Below, in pieces: positions 36,421 to 44,852 of a stretch of DNA of 64,000 bases. This DNA is from an uncultured Acidobacteriaceae bacterium (GTDB lineage Bacteria > Acidobacteriota > Terriglobia > Terriglobales > Acidobacteriaceae): the NCBI GenBank assembly GCA_903849645.1, contig CAINJJ010000034.1:62001-126000 (forward strand), in the 5' to 3' direction. Position 1 is the first letter of the stretch. Each line of letters begins with the position of its first letter. The notes under the pieces were generated by a model. That model worked only from the letters and a program-made list of their open reading frames with translations. It was not told the DNA's origin and ran no database searches. The position numbers and the translations under genes are program-made.

Positions 36421-36591
36421 CAGGGGTCAGAGATCCGGGGCCAGGGATCAGCGCCCTCACTCTGCCAGAATAAACCGGATCCCTGCCCTGTTTAGACACC
36501 GCGGGATGGGGAAGAGTTCCCAGGCAGGATTCCAGTCTCCAAGGGAGCGGCAGAAGACTGACCACTTATCCCTGACCCCTGATCCCTGGCC
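36421..36591. repeat. Intergenic element with GGGATCAG-type inverted repeats (copy A)
   Basis: CAGGGGTCAGAGATC (36421-36435) followed by GGCCAGGGATCAG (36439-36451) faces CTGATCCCTGGCC (36579-36591), a perfect 13-bp inverted match, with about 127 bp between. The same GGGATCAG unit and the same 15-mer recur, inverted, in copy B between rplA and rplJ. No coding potential is seen inside. Confidence 0.7.
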
Positions 36592-36594
36592 TTC

Positions 36595-37707
36595 CTACTC
36601 TTCGCGGGTGTAGGTTGTGCGGCTCTTCTCCGCGTGGCGCTCCATGGCGAGTTCGATGAGCCGGGTGATGAGTTCGCGGTAGCCGATGCCGGAGGCCTGC
36701 CAGAGCTTGGGGTACATGCTGATGCTGGTGAAACCGGGCAGGGTGTTGACTTCATTGAGGTAGATGCGGCGGTGGCCCTCGGGCTCCATGAGGAAGTCGA
36801 CGCGGGCCAGTCCCGAGAGGTCGCAGGCCTGGAAGGCCAGCACGGCCATCTGCTGGATCTCTTTGGTCTGGGCGCGGGTGAGTTTGGCGGGGATGACCGG
36901 GACGGAGCCTTCGGCGAGGTACTTGGCCTCGTAGTCGTAGAACTCCTTGCCGGGGATGATCTCGCCGACAACGCTGGCCTGCGGAATGTCGTTGCCGAGG
37001 ACACCGACTTCAAGCTCCCGGGCCCTGGTCTTTTTGCCGCCCACGCCCTGCTCGACGATGATCTTGCGGTCGTATTTGGCGGCAAGGGTGATTGCGGGGC
37101 CAAGCTCGGCGCGGTCATGGGCCTTGGAGATGCCGACCGAGGAGCCGAGGTTGGCGGGCTTCACGAATACGGGGTACTTGAGCGCGAACTCGACCTGGGA
37201 GATGGCCATGCGCGGCAGCCGTTCCCATTGGGCGCGGAGGAGCGTGACGTGCTTGACGATGGGGAGTTTGGCCTGGGCGAAGAGGCGCTTCATCACGTCC
37301 TTGTCCATGCCGGCGGAGGAGCCGAGGACGCCCGAGCCGACATAGGCGATGCCGGCCAGTTCAAAGAGCCCCTGGATGGTGCCGTCCTCGCCAAAGGTGC
37401 CGTGGAGCACGGGAAAGATGACGTCGAGCGACTGGCCGCCGAGGGCCGCCTGGCTGTCGAGAGCTCCCTTGCCGCCGACGGCGAGAGAGGCCTTGCCGAC
37501 GGCGGGCTTTGCGGCGACGGAACCCTCGAGCAGGCCCACGGCCGCGCCGGCGGTGAGCCAATGCCCTGCCTTGTTGATGCCGATGGGCACCACGTCAAAC
37601 TTGCGCCGGTCAATTGCCTTCAAAATGGAGGCGGCCGAGAGGAGAGAGACTTCATGCTCCCCGCTGCGCCCGCCAAAGACTATGCCAACCCTGAGTTTTT
37701 TTGCCAT
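36595..37707 (-). CDS. ddl: D-alanine--D-alanine ligase
   Basis: This 370-residue ATP-grasp enzyme forms D-Ala-D-Ala for peptidoglycan. Visible are the N-terminal [21 protein letters not shown], the [12 protein letters not shown] substrate loop, [20 protein letters not shown] and the Mg-binding [30 protein letters not shown]. It is of the VanA/Ddl type, complete. Its ATG (37707) follows the stop codon of the PARP-like gene with no spacer (TAAATG), and no clear ribosome-binding site is present, so its translation may depend on ribosomes finishing the upstream gene. Confidence 0.96.
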   Translation of the reverse strand: MAKKLRVGIVFGGRSGEHEVSLLSAASILKAIDRRKFDVVPIGINKAGHWLTAGAAVGLLEGSVAAKPAVGKASLAVGGKGALDSQAALGGQSLDVIFPVLHGTFGEDGTIQGLFELAGIAYVGSGVLGSSAGMDKDVMKRLFAQAKLPIVKHVTLLRAQWERLPRMAISQVEFALKYPVFVKPANLGSSVGISKAHDRAELGPAITLAAKYDRKIIVEQGVGGKKTRARELEVGVLGNDIPQASVVGEIIPGKEFYDYEAKYLAEGSVPVIPAKLTRAQTKEIQQMAVLAFQACDLSGLARVDFLMEPEGHRRIYLNEVNTLPGFTSISMYPKLWQASGIGYRELITRLIELAMERHAEKSRTTYTREE

Positions 37708-38289
37708 TTATTGTTTGATCACCGATCTTGGCACGCGAAATACGGCTTTGATGCAGTCGAGATTGACGACTGCAATTTGAATGTGGGTCTTTTCAAGGAA
37801 TTTGGAACCGGTGTAGATGGCTTTCCCTTCCGTGAAGATGCCACGAACTGTATCAATTGTCTCCGCTTGGGAACCGGCACGAATCAGATGAAGGAACTTG
37901 ATGACCGCGCAATCCAAACGTCGCCTCCAGTCCTCCGGCCCATTCAGGGGAAGCAAGTTTCCTGTAGGACCAACAGTAGCTTGCAAGCTTCGGTGCGCAT
38001 CCCTCAAATTCTCGATGGAGTCTTTGGTCGTCAGGTCCAAGCATAGTCCCAAGTCAATAACAGCGCCTACGACAAATGGATCGGAGATCCCATCGTGACG
38101 CTTGAGCTTTTCCTGAGCAAACTCCATGGCGCGATGCGGATTGGACTCCCAGAAATATACCCCTGGGCCAAGCCAGTCATAGTCATTGTTGCTCGGTTTC
38201 AGCGACCTGGTTCCCGATAGCAGGCGCTCCCCGAATTCACGGTCACAGCCATGATAGGCGAGGACGAAACTGGTGGATAGGCGGTGCAC
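37708..38289 (-). CDS. PARP/ADP-ribosyltransferase-fold-like protein, candidate toxin
   Basis: This 193-residue protein has a GTG start (38289), three bases after the stop of a 67-residue basic gene. The N-terminal half has LAYHGCDREFGERLLSG (candidate His of the H-Y-E class) and DYDWLGPGVYFWESNPHRAMEFA (the G-x-G-V-Y-F loop with candidate Tyr), then DPFVVGAVIDL and a late KTHIQIAVVNL strand. In PARP-like enzymes that late strand carries a Glu; here the aligned residue appears to be Gln. The motifs suggest NAD-binding ADP-ribosyltransferase ancestry, by inference rather than proof. Its stop abuts ddl's start codon. Together with the small upstream gene it looks like a toxin-antitoxin pair. 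Confidence 0.65.
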   Translation of the reverse strand: MHRLSTSFVLAYHGCDREFGERLLSGTRSLKPSNNDYDWLGPGVYFWESNPHRAMEFAQEKLKRHDGISDPFVVGAVIDLGLCLDLTTKDSIENLRDAHRSLQATVGPTGNLLPLNGPEDWRRRLDCAVIKFLHLIRAGSQAETIDTVRGIFTEGKAIYTGSKFLEKTHIQIAVVNLDCIKAVFRVPRSVIKQ

Positions 38290-38292
38290 GGT

Positions 38293-38496
38293 TTATCGGT
38301 AGTTCTTCGTCAGCTTGCCCGTGGGTGTATAGATACCAGCTTCGACGAGAACTGCCAGAGCGTGCTCAGGAGACTGGGTTGCCTTTTTGGTAAAGGCCTT
38401 GGCTGCGCGCTTGAATTCGCGCGTGAAGCTGTCGCTACGAGGATCAAGTCTGGCAACCGTTTTTCTCTTGACGGACGCCACGACACTCTTCGCCAT
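38293..38496 (-). CDS. Small basic protein, candidate antitoxin to the PARP-like gene
   Basis: The product is 67 residues and rich in Lys/Arg: MAKSVVASVKRKTVARLDPR, then SDSFTREFKRAAKAFTKKAT, then SPEHALAVLVEAGIYTPTGK and a KNYR end. It has a GGAGG ribosome-binding site (ATG 38496) and ends three bases before the PARP-like gene. The final helix-plus-LVEAGIYxxxGKL segment resembles the C-terminus of other small partner proteins I have seen in two-gene modules, but I cannot name the family. Position, size and tight coupling suggest an antitoxin. Confidence 0.6.
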   Translation of the reverse strand: MAKSVVASVKRKTVARLDPRSDSFTREFKRAAKAFTKKATQSPEHALAVLVEAGIYTPTGKLTKNYR

Positions 38497-38583
38497 AAGT
38501 CCAGCCTCCACATCGTATCGTTCAATTGTAACCCGATTGAGGATTCCAGTGCTCCTGGTACAGACGACGGAGGCCTGAACCCG

Positions 38584-39564
38584 TCACAGGATCTTCTTCC
38601 CAAAAGCCGAGCATGCCAGTTCGACGGCCAGGTCGGCTGTGCGGTTGTGCTCGTCGATGACGGGGTTGACCTCGACGATCTCGAAGCTGAGGAGGCGGCC
38701 GTGGTCGGCGATGATCTCCATGGCGAGGTGGGCCTCGCGGTAGGTGGCGCCGCCGCGGACGGGGGTTCCCACGCCGGGGGCGTCTTCGGGGTCGATCCAG
38801 TCCATGTCGAGCGAGACGTGGTAGCCGGCGGTGCCGCGTCCGGCGGCGCGGAGGGCCTCTTCCATCACGGTTCTCATGCCCCGCTCGTCGATGTCGCGCA
38901 TGGTGTAGACCTCGGCCACTCCGGCGCGGCGGATGTTTTCGCGCTCGGCGGCGTCGATGTCGCGGACGCCGATGAGCACGGTGTTTTCAGGGGCGATCTT
39001 GGGAGCGTAGCCGAAGATGTTGCCCAGGGCGTCGGGACCGAGGCCGAGCAGGGCGGCCAGGGGCATGCCGTGGACGTTGCCGGAGGGCGAGGTGTCAGGG
39101 GTATTGATGTCAGAGTGGGCGTCGATCCAGAGCACGCCGATCTTCTGCCCCTGGCGGCGATAGAACTCGGCCACGCCGGAGACGGACCCGGCGGCCAGCG
39201 AGTGGTCGCCGCCCAGCACAAGGGGGGTCATGCCTTCTTCGAGGGTCTTGACCACGAATTCGGCGGTGCGGGTGCAGGTTTCCGCGATCTGCTTGAGGTA
39301 GTGGGCGTTTTCACTGCCGGAGGGCTGGGTTTCCGCAATCTCGACCCGGATGTTGCCGCCGTCGACGACATGATGGCCGAGGGCCTCAAGCCGGGCCTCG
39401 AGGCCGGCCACGCGCATGGCGGAGGGTCCCATGTCGACTCCGCGGCGGCTGGCGCCCATGTCGAGGGGGACGCCGATGACCCGGATATTGCGGGTGGGCA
39501 GGGATTGAGTGCCGCTATGGGGAGGAGATGCCGGGGTGGCGGATGGGTCGTTGGGACCGGGCAT
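38584..39564 (-). CDS. rocF: Arginase
   Basis: This 326-residue ureohydrolase splits arginine into ornithine and urea. The manganese-binding motifs are present: GGDHSLAAG, WIDAHSDINTPDTSPSGNVHGMP, SLDMDWIDPEDAPGVGTPV and SFEIVEVNPVIDEHNRT. The third motif is SLDMDWIDP instead of the usual SFDVDALDP, conservative at the metal ligands. An N-terminal extension of about 25 residues (PNDPSATPASPPHSGTQ) is low complexity; the true start could be a later codon. The distance of 87 bp separates it from the candidate antitoxin gene downstream. Confidence 0.92.
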   Translation of the reverse strand: MPGPNDPSATPASPPHSGTQSLPTRNIRVIGVPLDMGASRRGVDMGPSAMRVAGLEARLEALGHHVVDGGNIRVEIAETQPSGSENAHYLKQIAETCTRTAEFVVKTLEEGMTPLVLGGDHSLAAGSVSGVAEFYRRQGQKIGVLWIDAHSDINTPDTSPSGNVHGMPLAALLGLGPDALGNIFGYAPKIAPENTVLIGVRDIDAAERENIRRAGVAEVYTMRDIDERGMRTVMEEALRAAGRGTAGYHVSLDMDWIDPEDAPGVGTPVRGGATYREAHLAMEIIADHGRLLSFEIVEVNPVIDEHNRTADLAVELACSAFGKKIL

Positions 39565-39795
39565 GAAACAGGCTCCTTGCGGCCCGATAGCGGGCGCTCC
39601 CTATTAAAGCAGCCTGCGGGGTGGAGTTGTAAAACAGGCCTGGTTGCCACCGATGGGAACAAGCGGAGCCATTTTGGACTTCCATGACCCAAAATAGCCA
39701 TTTAACAAGAAAGCTCCGAGAGTAGGATGGGAACATCAAGCCTGAAGCCAATCGATTGCTGCCGCTGTGATGGGGCAGCCCGGTTATACTCTCTC

Positions 39796-39854
39796 GCGGC
39801 TTTGCCGATATTGATTTCATGGAGCCGCCGGCTTGAAGCACGGGCGGTTTTTTT
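39796..39854 (+). promoter_or_regulatory. Candidate transcription attenuator before the first diguanylate cyclase
   Basis: A terminator-like hairpin (CCGCC at 39825-39829 with GGCGG at 39843-39847, then seven T at 39848-39854) ends eleven bases before the start codon of the first cyclase gene. The upstream GCGGCT (39796-39801) is perfectly complementary to AGCCGC (39823-39828), which overlaps the left arm of the terminator, so the two pairings are mutually exclusive. TATACT at 39785-39790 is a possible -10 box. The nearest upstream gene is on the other strand, so this hairpin cannot serve as a plain 3' terminator for a plus-strand gene. Confidence 0.5.
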
Positions 39855-39864
39855 GACCCTGATG

Positions 39865-42117
39865 ATGAAGCGACTGATTCCCGTAATCGCCCTCCTGCTC
39901 GGGGGCGTTTCTGGCGCTTGGGCGTCCGCGCCCGCGCCTATGGGGTCAGTGCGCGCAGTGCGCTCGCTCACCAACGCAGAGGCAAGCCGGGGTCTGCCTG
40001 TGGCGCTTGAAGCTACGGTTACCTACTACCGCGACTACGATATCGATTTATTTGTTCAAGACGGCGATGCGGCGGTGTATGTGCTGTTCCGCGCCGGGGC
40101 CGGGCTGCTGCCTGGGGACCGTGTGCTGGTGCGGGGCAAGACGCAGGGGAGTTTCCGGCCCATCGTGGTGGGCGAGTCGGTGACGGTGCTGAGCCATGGG
40201 ACGGCTCCGAGGCCGGTTACGGCCAACGTTGCGCAACTGTTTCGCGCCCAGCTCGACTGCATGAGGGTCACGGCGCACGGGGTGGCGCGCAGCGCGGTCA
40301 TGCTGTGGAGCGCCGGCAAGCGGAATATCTACCTGCAGGTGCAAATGGACGGCGGGGAAGTGGATGCGGCGGTCAACAGCGAAGATGAGGGAGCGCTGAA
40401 GAACCTGCTGGACGCCGAGGTGGAAGTGACTGGGGTGGTGACCTCAAAATTTGACCAGAAGATGCAGCAGACCGGCGCAACGCTGGATGTGCAAAGCCTG
40501 GCGGACATAAGGACTCTCAAGCGAGCCTCGGCGGCTCCCTCGTCGCTGCCAGAGACTTCGATGGACGATGTTCTGGGCGGATATCATGTGCAGGATCAAA
40601 CGCAGCGGGTGCATGTGAAAGGGACCATCACCTACTACGATCCGGGCTCCGCGGTGGTGCTGCAGAACGGAACCAAGAGCCTCTGGCTGATCACGATGAC
40701 GGATGTGCCGCTGCGGGTGGGAGATCTTGCGGAAGCCTCCGGTTTTCCTGACGTGCGCAACGGGTATCTGGCCCTGGACCACAGCGAGATCCGGGATTCC
40801 CAGGCGTGGGCGCCGATCACCCCGCTCCCGGTGACGTGGGAGGGCATGGACTCAGGCGCCAATGCATTCAACCTGGTTTCGACCGAGGGGCAGGTGCTGA
40901 TGGAGGCCCGTGAGTCGTCCAAGGACGAATATGTGCTCATGTCCGGCGGCCATCTGTTCTCTGCGATCTATCGCCATCCGAGCGGGGCAACCGGGGTGAA
41001 GCTTCCGCCGATGAGGCAGATTCCGATCGGGTCGAGGGTTCGGGTGACGGGCATCAGCACGTTCTATAGCTCCGACCCGTTCAACGGGCCAGTGGCATCG
41101 GACCTGCTGCTGCGCTCCTTTGACGATATTGCGGTGGTTGCCGGCCCCCCGTGGTTGAGCATCGGGAACCTGGTGCGGATGGTGGTGGCGTTGCTGGTGG
41201 TGGTGCTGCTGGTGGCCGCCAGGGGTTGGACGCTGGCCAGCAAGGTGCGCCGGCAGACGGTCGCGATGGCCAGGCGCACTGAGGCAGAGGCCGAGCTGGA
41301 ACGGCGGCGCAGCCAGATTCTGGAAGAGATCAGCGGAACCAAGCCGCTGGCTGGAATTCTGGAGAGGATTACGGAGCTGGTCTCCTTCGGCTTGCAGGGT
41401 GCGCCGTGCTGGTTTGAGATCGAGGGCGGTGCGAATCTGGGGATACAGCCCGTGGCGGACCCGGGATCGAACCTGCTCGAGCTGCCCATTCCATCGCGGA
41501 CAGGCCCGCCGCTGGGGGTGATCCATGGCGCCCTGGCCGCGGGGTTGCAACCCAATGCGCTGCACACCGAGGCCCTGGCCATTGGCGCCCGGCTGGCGGC
41601 CCTGGCGATTGAGACGCGCGACCTCTACTCCGACCTGCTGCATCGCTCGGAGTTTGACCAGCTCACCGACATTCACAACCGATTCTCGCTGGAAAAGTAC
41701 CTGGATCTGCGGATTGAAGAGGCGCGCCGCACGGCTGGGATATTCGGGCTGATCTATATGGATCTGGATGACTTCAAGCAGGTGAACGACCTCTACGGCC
41801 ACCAGGTCGGAGACCTCTACCTGCAGGAACTGGCGCTGCGCATGAAGCGGCAACTGCGTTCGCACGACATGCTGGCCCGGCTGGGCGGCGACGAGTTTGC
41901 CGTGCTGGTTCCGGTGGTGAAGAGGCGGGCCGATGTGGAAGAAGTGGCCCAGCGCCTCAGCCAGTGCTTCGTCGAACCACTGGAGATTGAAGGCTATCGC
42001 CTGCAAGCCTCGGCCAGCTTCGGCATCGCGCTTTACCCGGAGGATGGCGAAAGCCGGGAGGCGCTGCTCAGCGTCTCAGACGCCGCGATGTACATTGCCA
42101 AGTATGCCAAACATTAG
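39865..42117 (+). CDS. Membrane diguanylate cyclase 1 with periplasmic OB-like sensor
   Basis: This is a 750-residue protein with a signal peptide (MKRLIPVIALLLGGVSGAWA). A periplasmic region follows (about 30-430) in which I see four repeated OB-like units, such as LEATVTYYRDYDIDLFVQDG and VHVKGTITYYDPGSAVVLQN. A transmembrane segment (about 436-457), a coiled-coil linker and a C-terminal GGDEF domain complete it. The catalytic GGDEF (674-678) is intact, the DLDDFKQVNDLYGH segment is conserved, and RSHD nine residues before GGDEF fits the inhibitory I-site RxxD. It makes c-di-GMP from two GTP. It is one of three tandem paralogues. ATG 39862 or 39865 is possible; the signal peptide favours either. 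Confidence 0.9.
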   Translation: MKRLIPVIALLLGGVSGAWASAPAPMGSVRAVRSLTNAEASRGLPVALEATVTYYRDYDIDLFVQDGDAAVYVLFRAGAGLLPGDRVLVRGKTQGSFRPIVVGESVTVLSHGTAPRPVTANVAQLFRAQLDCMRVTAHGVARSAVMLWSAGKRNIYLQVQMDGGEVDAAVNSEDEGALKNLLDAEVEVTGVVTSKFDQKMQQTGATLDVQSLADIRTLKRASAAPSSLPETSMDDVLGGYHVQDQTQRVHVKGTITYYDPGSAVVLQNGTKSLWLITMTDVPLRVGDLAEASGFPDVRNGYLALDHSEIRDSQAWAPITPLPVTWEGMDSGANAFNLVSTEGQVLMEARESSKDEYVLMSGGHLFSAIYRHPSGATGVKLPPMRQIPIGSRVRVTGISTFYSSDPFNGPVASDLLLRSFDDIAVVAGPPWLSIGNLVRMVVALLVVVLLVAARGWTLASKVRRQTVAMARRTEAEAELERRRSQILEEISGTKPLAGILERITELVSFGLQGAPCWFEIEGGANLGIQPVADPGSNLLELPIPSRTGPPLGVIHGALAAGLQPNALHTEALAIGARLAALAIETRDLYSDLLHRSEFDQLTDIHNRFSLEKYLDLRIEEARRTAGIFGLIYMDLDDFKQVNDLYGHQVGDLYLQELALRMKRQLRSHDMLARLGGDEFAVLVPVVKRRADVEEVAQRLSQCFVEPLEIEGYRLQASASFGIALYPEDGESREALLSVSDAAMYIAKYAKH

Positions 42118-42275
42118 GACGGCGGGGCCCCGGTGAGCCTGCTCATCTTCCGTTGATCCATCCGAACTCCGCAGCTCCGCATCCAACCAATGCATACAGG
42201 CCCGGATTCAAAGGCTCATTGGTTACGAATTAGGGAGAGCAGCCCTGGCGGCATAAGGTATTGTACTTTCTTTAG

Positions 42276-42287
42276 TGCTCGCGAGCA
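42276..42287. promoter_or_regulatory. 12-bp perfect palindrome upstream of cyclase 2
   Basis: TGCTCGCGAGCA (42276-42287) is a perfect palindrome about 50 bp upstream of the second cyclase start codon, in an otherwise 217-bp gap. It could be an operator; no promoter hexamers are convincing next to it. Confidence 0.35.
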
Positions 42288-42334
42288 GGAAACTGCCGGC
42301 GGATAAACTGTACCTGATTGTTTGGTGTGGCACG

Positions 42335-44662
42335 ATGAAGAAGTTGGGCCTACTCGTTGCGATCTTCATAGGATGCTTGCAGACCGCATCCGCCGCTCCT
42401 CCCGACGTTTTGACCTCTCTCCGCGCCGTCCACTCTCTCAGCAACGCACAGGCAGCCAGCCATGCGCCGGTAGCCATTGAGGCGACTGTCCTTTACTATC
42501 GCGGCTATGAGAGAACCCTGTTCATCGAGGACGAGGGGTTTTCCATCTATGCCGAGGCGCCCCCGGATGCCAAGCTGCTTCCCGGAGACCGGATTCTGGT
42601 GCGGGGAATCTCCCAGCCCAGCTTTCGGCCGTTCATCGCCGCGCAAAGCGTGACGCTGCTTCGTCACGGAGCCGTTCCGCCCGCGGTGCCGGCCACGTTT
42701 GACCAATTGATCGGCGCCGAGCGCGATTGCATGCTGGTGAAGGCGCGGGGCGTGGTCCGCGCCGCCGACGTGGTGCTCAGTTCCATGATTCACTCCTCCA
42801 AGCTGCAGATGCAGATGGAGGGAGGAAGCATTGAAGCTGTGGTGGACAACGACGATGCGGGCGCACTGAGGAGCCTGCTGGACGCGGAAGTTGAAGTGAC
42901 GGCCGTGGCTTCCGGCAGGTTCGACGGCAAGATGCAGCAGACCGGGGTAGTGCTGCACGTCAGTTCGATGGCCGACATCCTGGTTCTCCATCAGGCTGCG
43001 ACAAGTCCGTGGGCTTTGCCGGTGCTGCCAATGGACGAGGTGCTCACGGCCTACCACTCCATGGACTTCTCGAAGCGAGTTCATGTACGGGGCACCATTA
43101 CGTACTATCAGCCGGGGTCGGCGGTTGTGCTGCAGGACGGACACAAGAGCCTGTGGATCAACACCCGAACGATTGCTCCATTGGTGGTGGGCGACGAGGC
43201 AGACGCCACTGGTTTTCCAAGCGCGCAGGACGGCTTCCTCACGGTGACGGCGGGGGAGATTGCAGACACGCACCGAAGTGCACCGGTCATGGCCGAACCC
43301 CTGCAATGGCAGCAGCTCGCAACGAGCAAGCACATCTTCGACCTGGTCTCGACCGAGGGGACCGTGGTGACCGCCGTCCGTGGATCCTCGCAGGACGAGT
43401 ATGCCCTGGACGCCGGCGGCTATGCGTTCTCCGCCATCTACCGGCACCCGGAGGTTGCAGGAGTGGTGCCCCTTTCGCCGATGAAGCAGATTGCCGTCGG
43501 CTCGAGAGTGCGGGTCACCGGAATATGTGTACTCGATAGCGCGAATCCCTTTGACCGCAACGTGCCGTTCAACCTTCTGCTACGCAGTTCCGATGATCTG
43601 GCGGTTCTGGCGCGGCCTTCCTGGTTCAACATCCCTAATTTGACGCGCATCGTGGGGGCGCTCTTGCTGGGGATTGTCGCGGTGGCCGCCGGGGGGTGGA
43701 CGCTGAGGCGAAGAGTGAGGCTGCAGACCGCCCTGCTGGCAGCCGGCATGGGAGCTGAGGCCGCCTTGGAGCGCCGGCTCAGCCAGATTGAACAACGCCG
43801 CAGCCGCATCCTGGAAGACATCAATGGGACGGCACAGCTTCCTGACATTCTTGAGCAGATTGCTGGCCTATGCTCCTTCCGGCTGGGAGGCGCCGCGTGC
43901 TGGTGCGAGTTGGCCGATGGCACCCGCCTGGGGGCTTCTTCGCCGGAGCAGGGCCGTTTCCACGTCCTGCAAGAGGAGATTCCAGGCCGGTCGGGCGGCC
44001 CGCTGGGCAGGCTGTTTGCTGCTTTCGGCGAGGGGATTTTGCCCACCGCATCCGACTCCGAAGCACTTTTCCTGGGAGCGCGGCTTGCCTCCGTGGCCAT
44101 TGAGACGCGTCGGCTTTACTCCGACCTGTTGCATCGCTCCCAGTTCGACCTGCTCACTGACATTCACAACCGTTTCTCTCTCGAACAGCACCTTCAGGCG
44201 CTGGTAGCGGAGGCGCGCGGCAAGGGATTGATCTTCGGTCTTATCTATGTGGACCTCGATGGATTCAAGCAGGTCAACGACCTCTATGGGCATCGCATCG
44301 GGGATTTGTATCTGCAGGAAGTTGCTTCCCGGATGAAGCGGCAGTTGCGCACGGGCGACCTGCTGGCGCGCCTGGGCGGCGACGAGTTTGCCGCCCTGGT
44401 TCCCGTGGTGCGCAGCCGCGCCGGTGTGGAGGAGATTGCCCTGCGCATGGAGCGCTGCTTTAACGAGCCCTTGCTGCTGGAGGGCTATACCCTCCAGGGC
44501 GCGGCGAGTTTCGGGATTGCACTTTACCCGGACGACGGAAGCACTGGGGAGAGCCTGCTGCACGCGGCCGACTCCGCCATGTATATGGCCAAGTACACCA
44601 AGGCACACGGCGGGATGACCGGGTTGCATTCCGAAGCGCAGAAGGCATCCGACCCGGTCTGA
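42335..44662 (+). CDS. Membrane diguanylate cyclase 2 with periplasmic OB-like sensor
   Basis: This 775-residue paralogue of the preceding gene has the same layout. A signal peptide (MKKLGLLVAIFIGCLQTAS) is followed by four OB-like units (IEATVLYYRGYERTLFIEDE, VHVRGTITYYQPGSAVVLQD), a transmembrane helix (about 434-455) and a linker containing an extra ALERRLSQIEQRRSRILEDI coiled coil. The GGDEF domain has GGDEF at 681-685, DLDGFKQVNDLYGH, and an RTGD I-site. Sequence identity to its neighbours is highest in the cyclase domain and lower in the sensor, suggesting sensor divergence after duplication. ATG 42335 is chosen for the signal peptide. Confidence 0.9.
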   Translation: MKKLGLLVAIFIGCLQTASAAPPDVLTSLRAVHSLSNAQAASHAPVAIEATVLYYRGYERTLFIEDEGFSIYAEAPPDAKLLPGDRILVRGISQPSFRPFIAAQSVTLLRHGAVPPAVPATFDQLIGAERDCMLVKARGVVRAADVVLSSMIHSSKLQMQMEGGSIEAVVDNDDAGALRSLLDAEVEVTAVASGRFDGKMQQTGVVLHVSSMADILVLHQAATSPWALPVLPMDEVLTAYHSMDFSKRVHVRGTITYYQPGSAVVLQDGHKSLWINTRTIAPLVVGDEADATGFPSAQDGFLTVTAGEIADTHRSAPVMAEPLQWQQLATSKHIFDLVSTEGTVVTAVRGSSQDEYALDAGGYAFSAIYRHPEVAGVVPLSPMKQIAVGSRVRVTGICVLDSANPFDRNVPFNLLLRSSDDLAVLARPSWFNIPNLTRIVGALLLGIVAVAAGGWTLRRRVRLQTALLAAGMGAEAALERRLSQIEQRRSRILEDINGTAQLPDILEQIAGLCSFRLGGAACWCELADGTRLGASSPEQGRFHVLQEEIPGRSGGPLGRLFAAFGEGILPTASDSEALFLGARLASVAIETRRLYSDLLHRSQFDLLTDIHNRFSLEQHLQALVAEARGKGLIFGLIYVDLDGFKQVNDLYGHRIGDLYLQEVASRMKRQLRTGDLLARLGGDEFAALVPVVRSRAGVEEIALRMERCFNEPLLLEGYTLQGAASFGIALYPDDGSTGESLLHAADSAMYMAKYTKAHGGMTGLHSEAQKASDPV

Positions 44663-44742
44663 TTGCGTGCCGAAGGGCCATTCCGGGCCTGGGCTGGATC
44701 CGGCGCAATGTAGGGAAGAGACGCCCATCTCCGTGAAGTGTT

Positions 44743-44754
44743 AACTTTTAAGTT
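44743..44754. promoter_or_regulatory. AT-rich interrupted palindrome upstream of cyclase 3
   Basis: AACTT TT AAGTT at 44743-44754 is an inverted repeat in the 190-bp gap before the third cyclase, AT-rich against the GC-rich surroundings; a possible operator or promoter element. Confidence 0.3.
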
Positions 44755-44852
44755 CATCAAGAATCCATGCGCGGCCGCCTTGGGGTGGAGAGATAGACGA
44801 TCGAGTTCACACTTTAGGCGCCAGGTCTTCGCAGCGATTGAAGTGGAGCAGC

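Noticed and set aside
39720-39865. c-di-GMP (GEMM) riboswitch before cyclase 1
   Set aside because: I could not match the conserved GEMM core or tetraloop-receptor; only the generic terminator/antiterminator pairing is supported.
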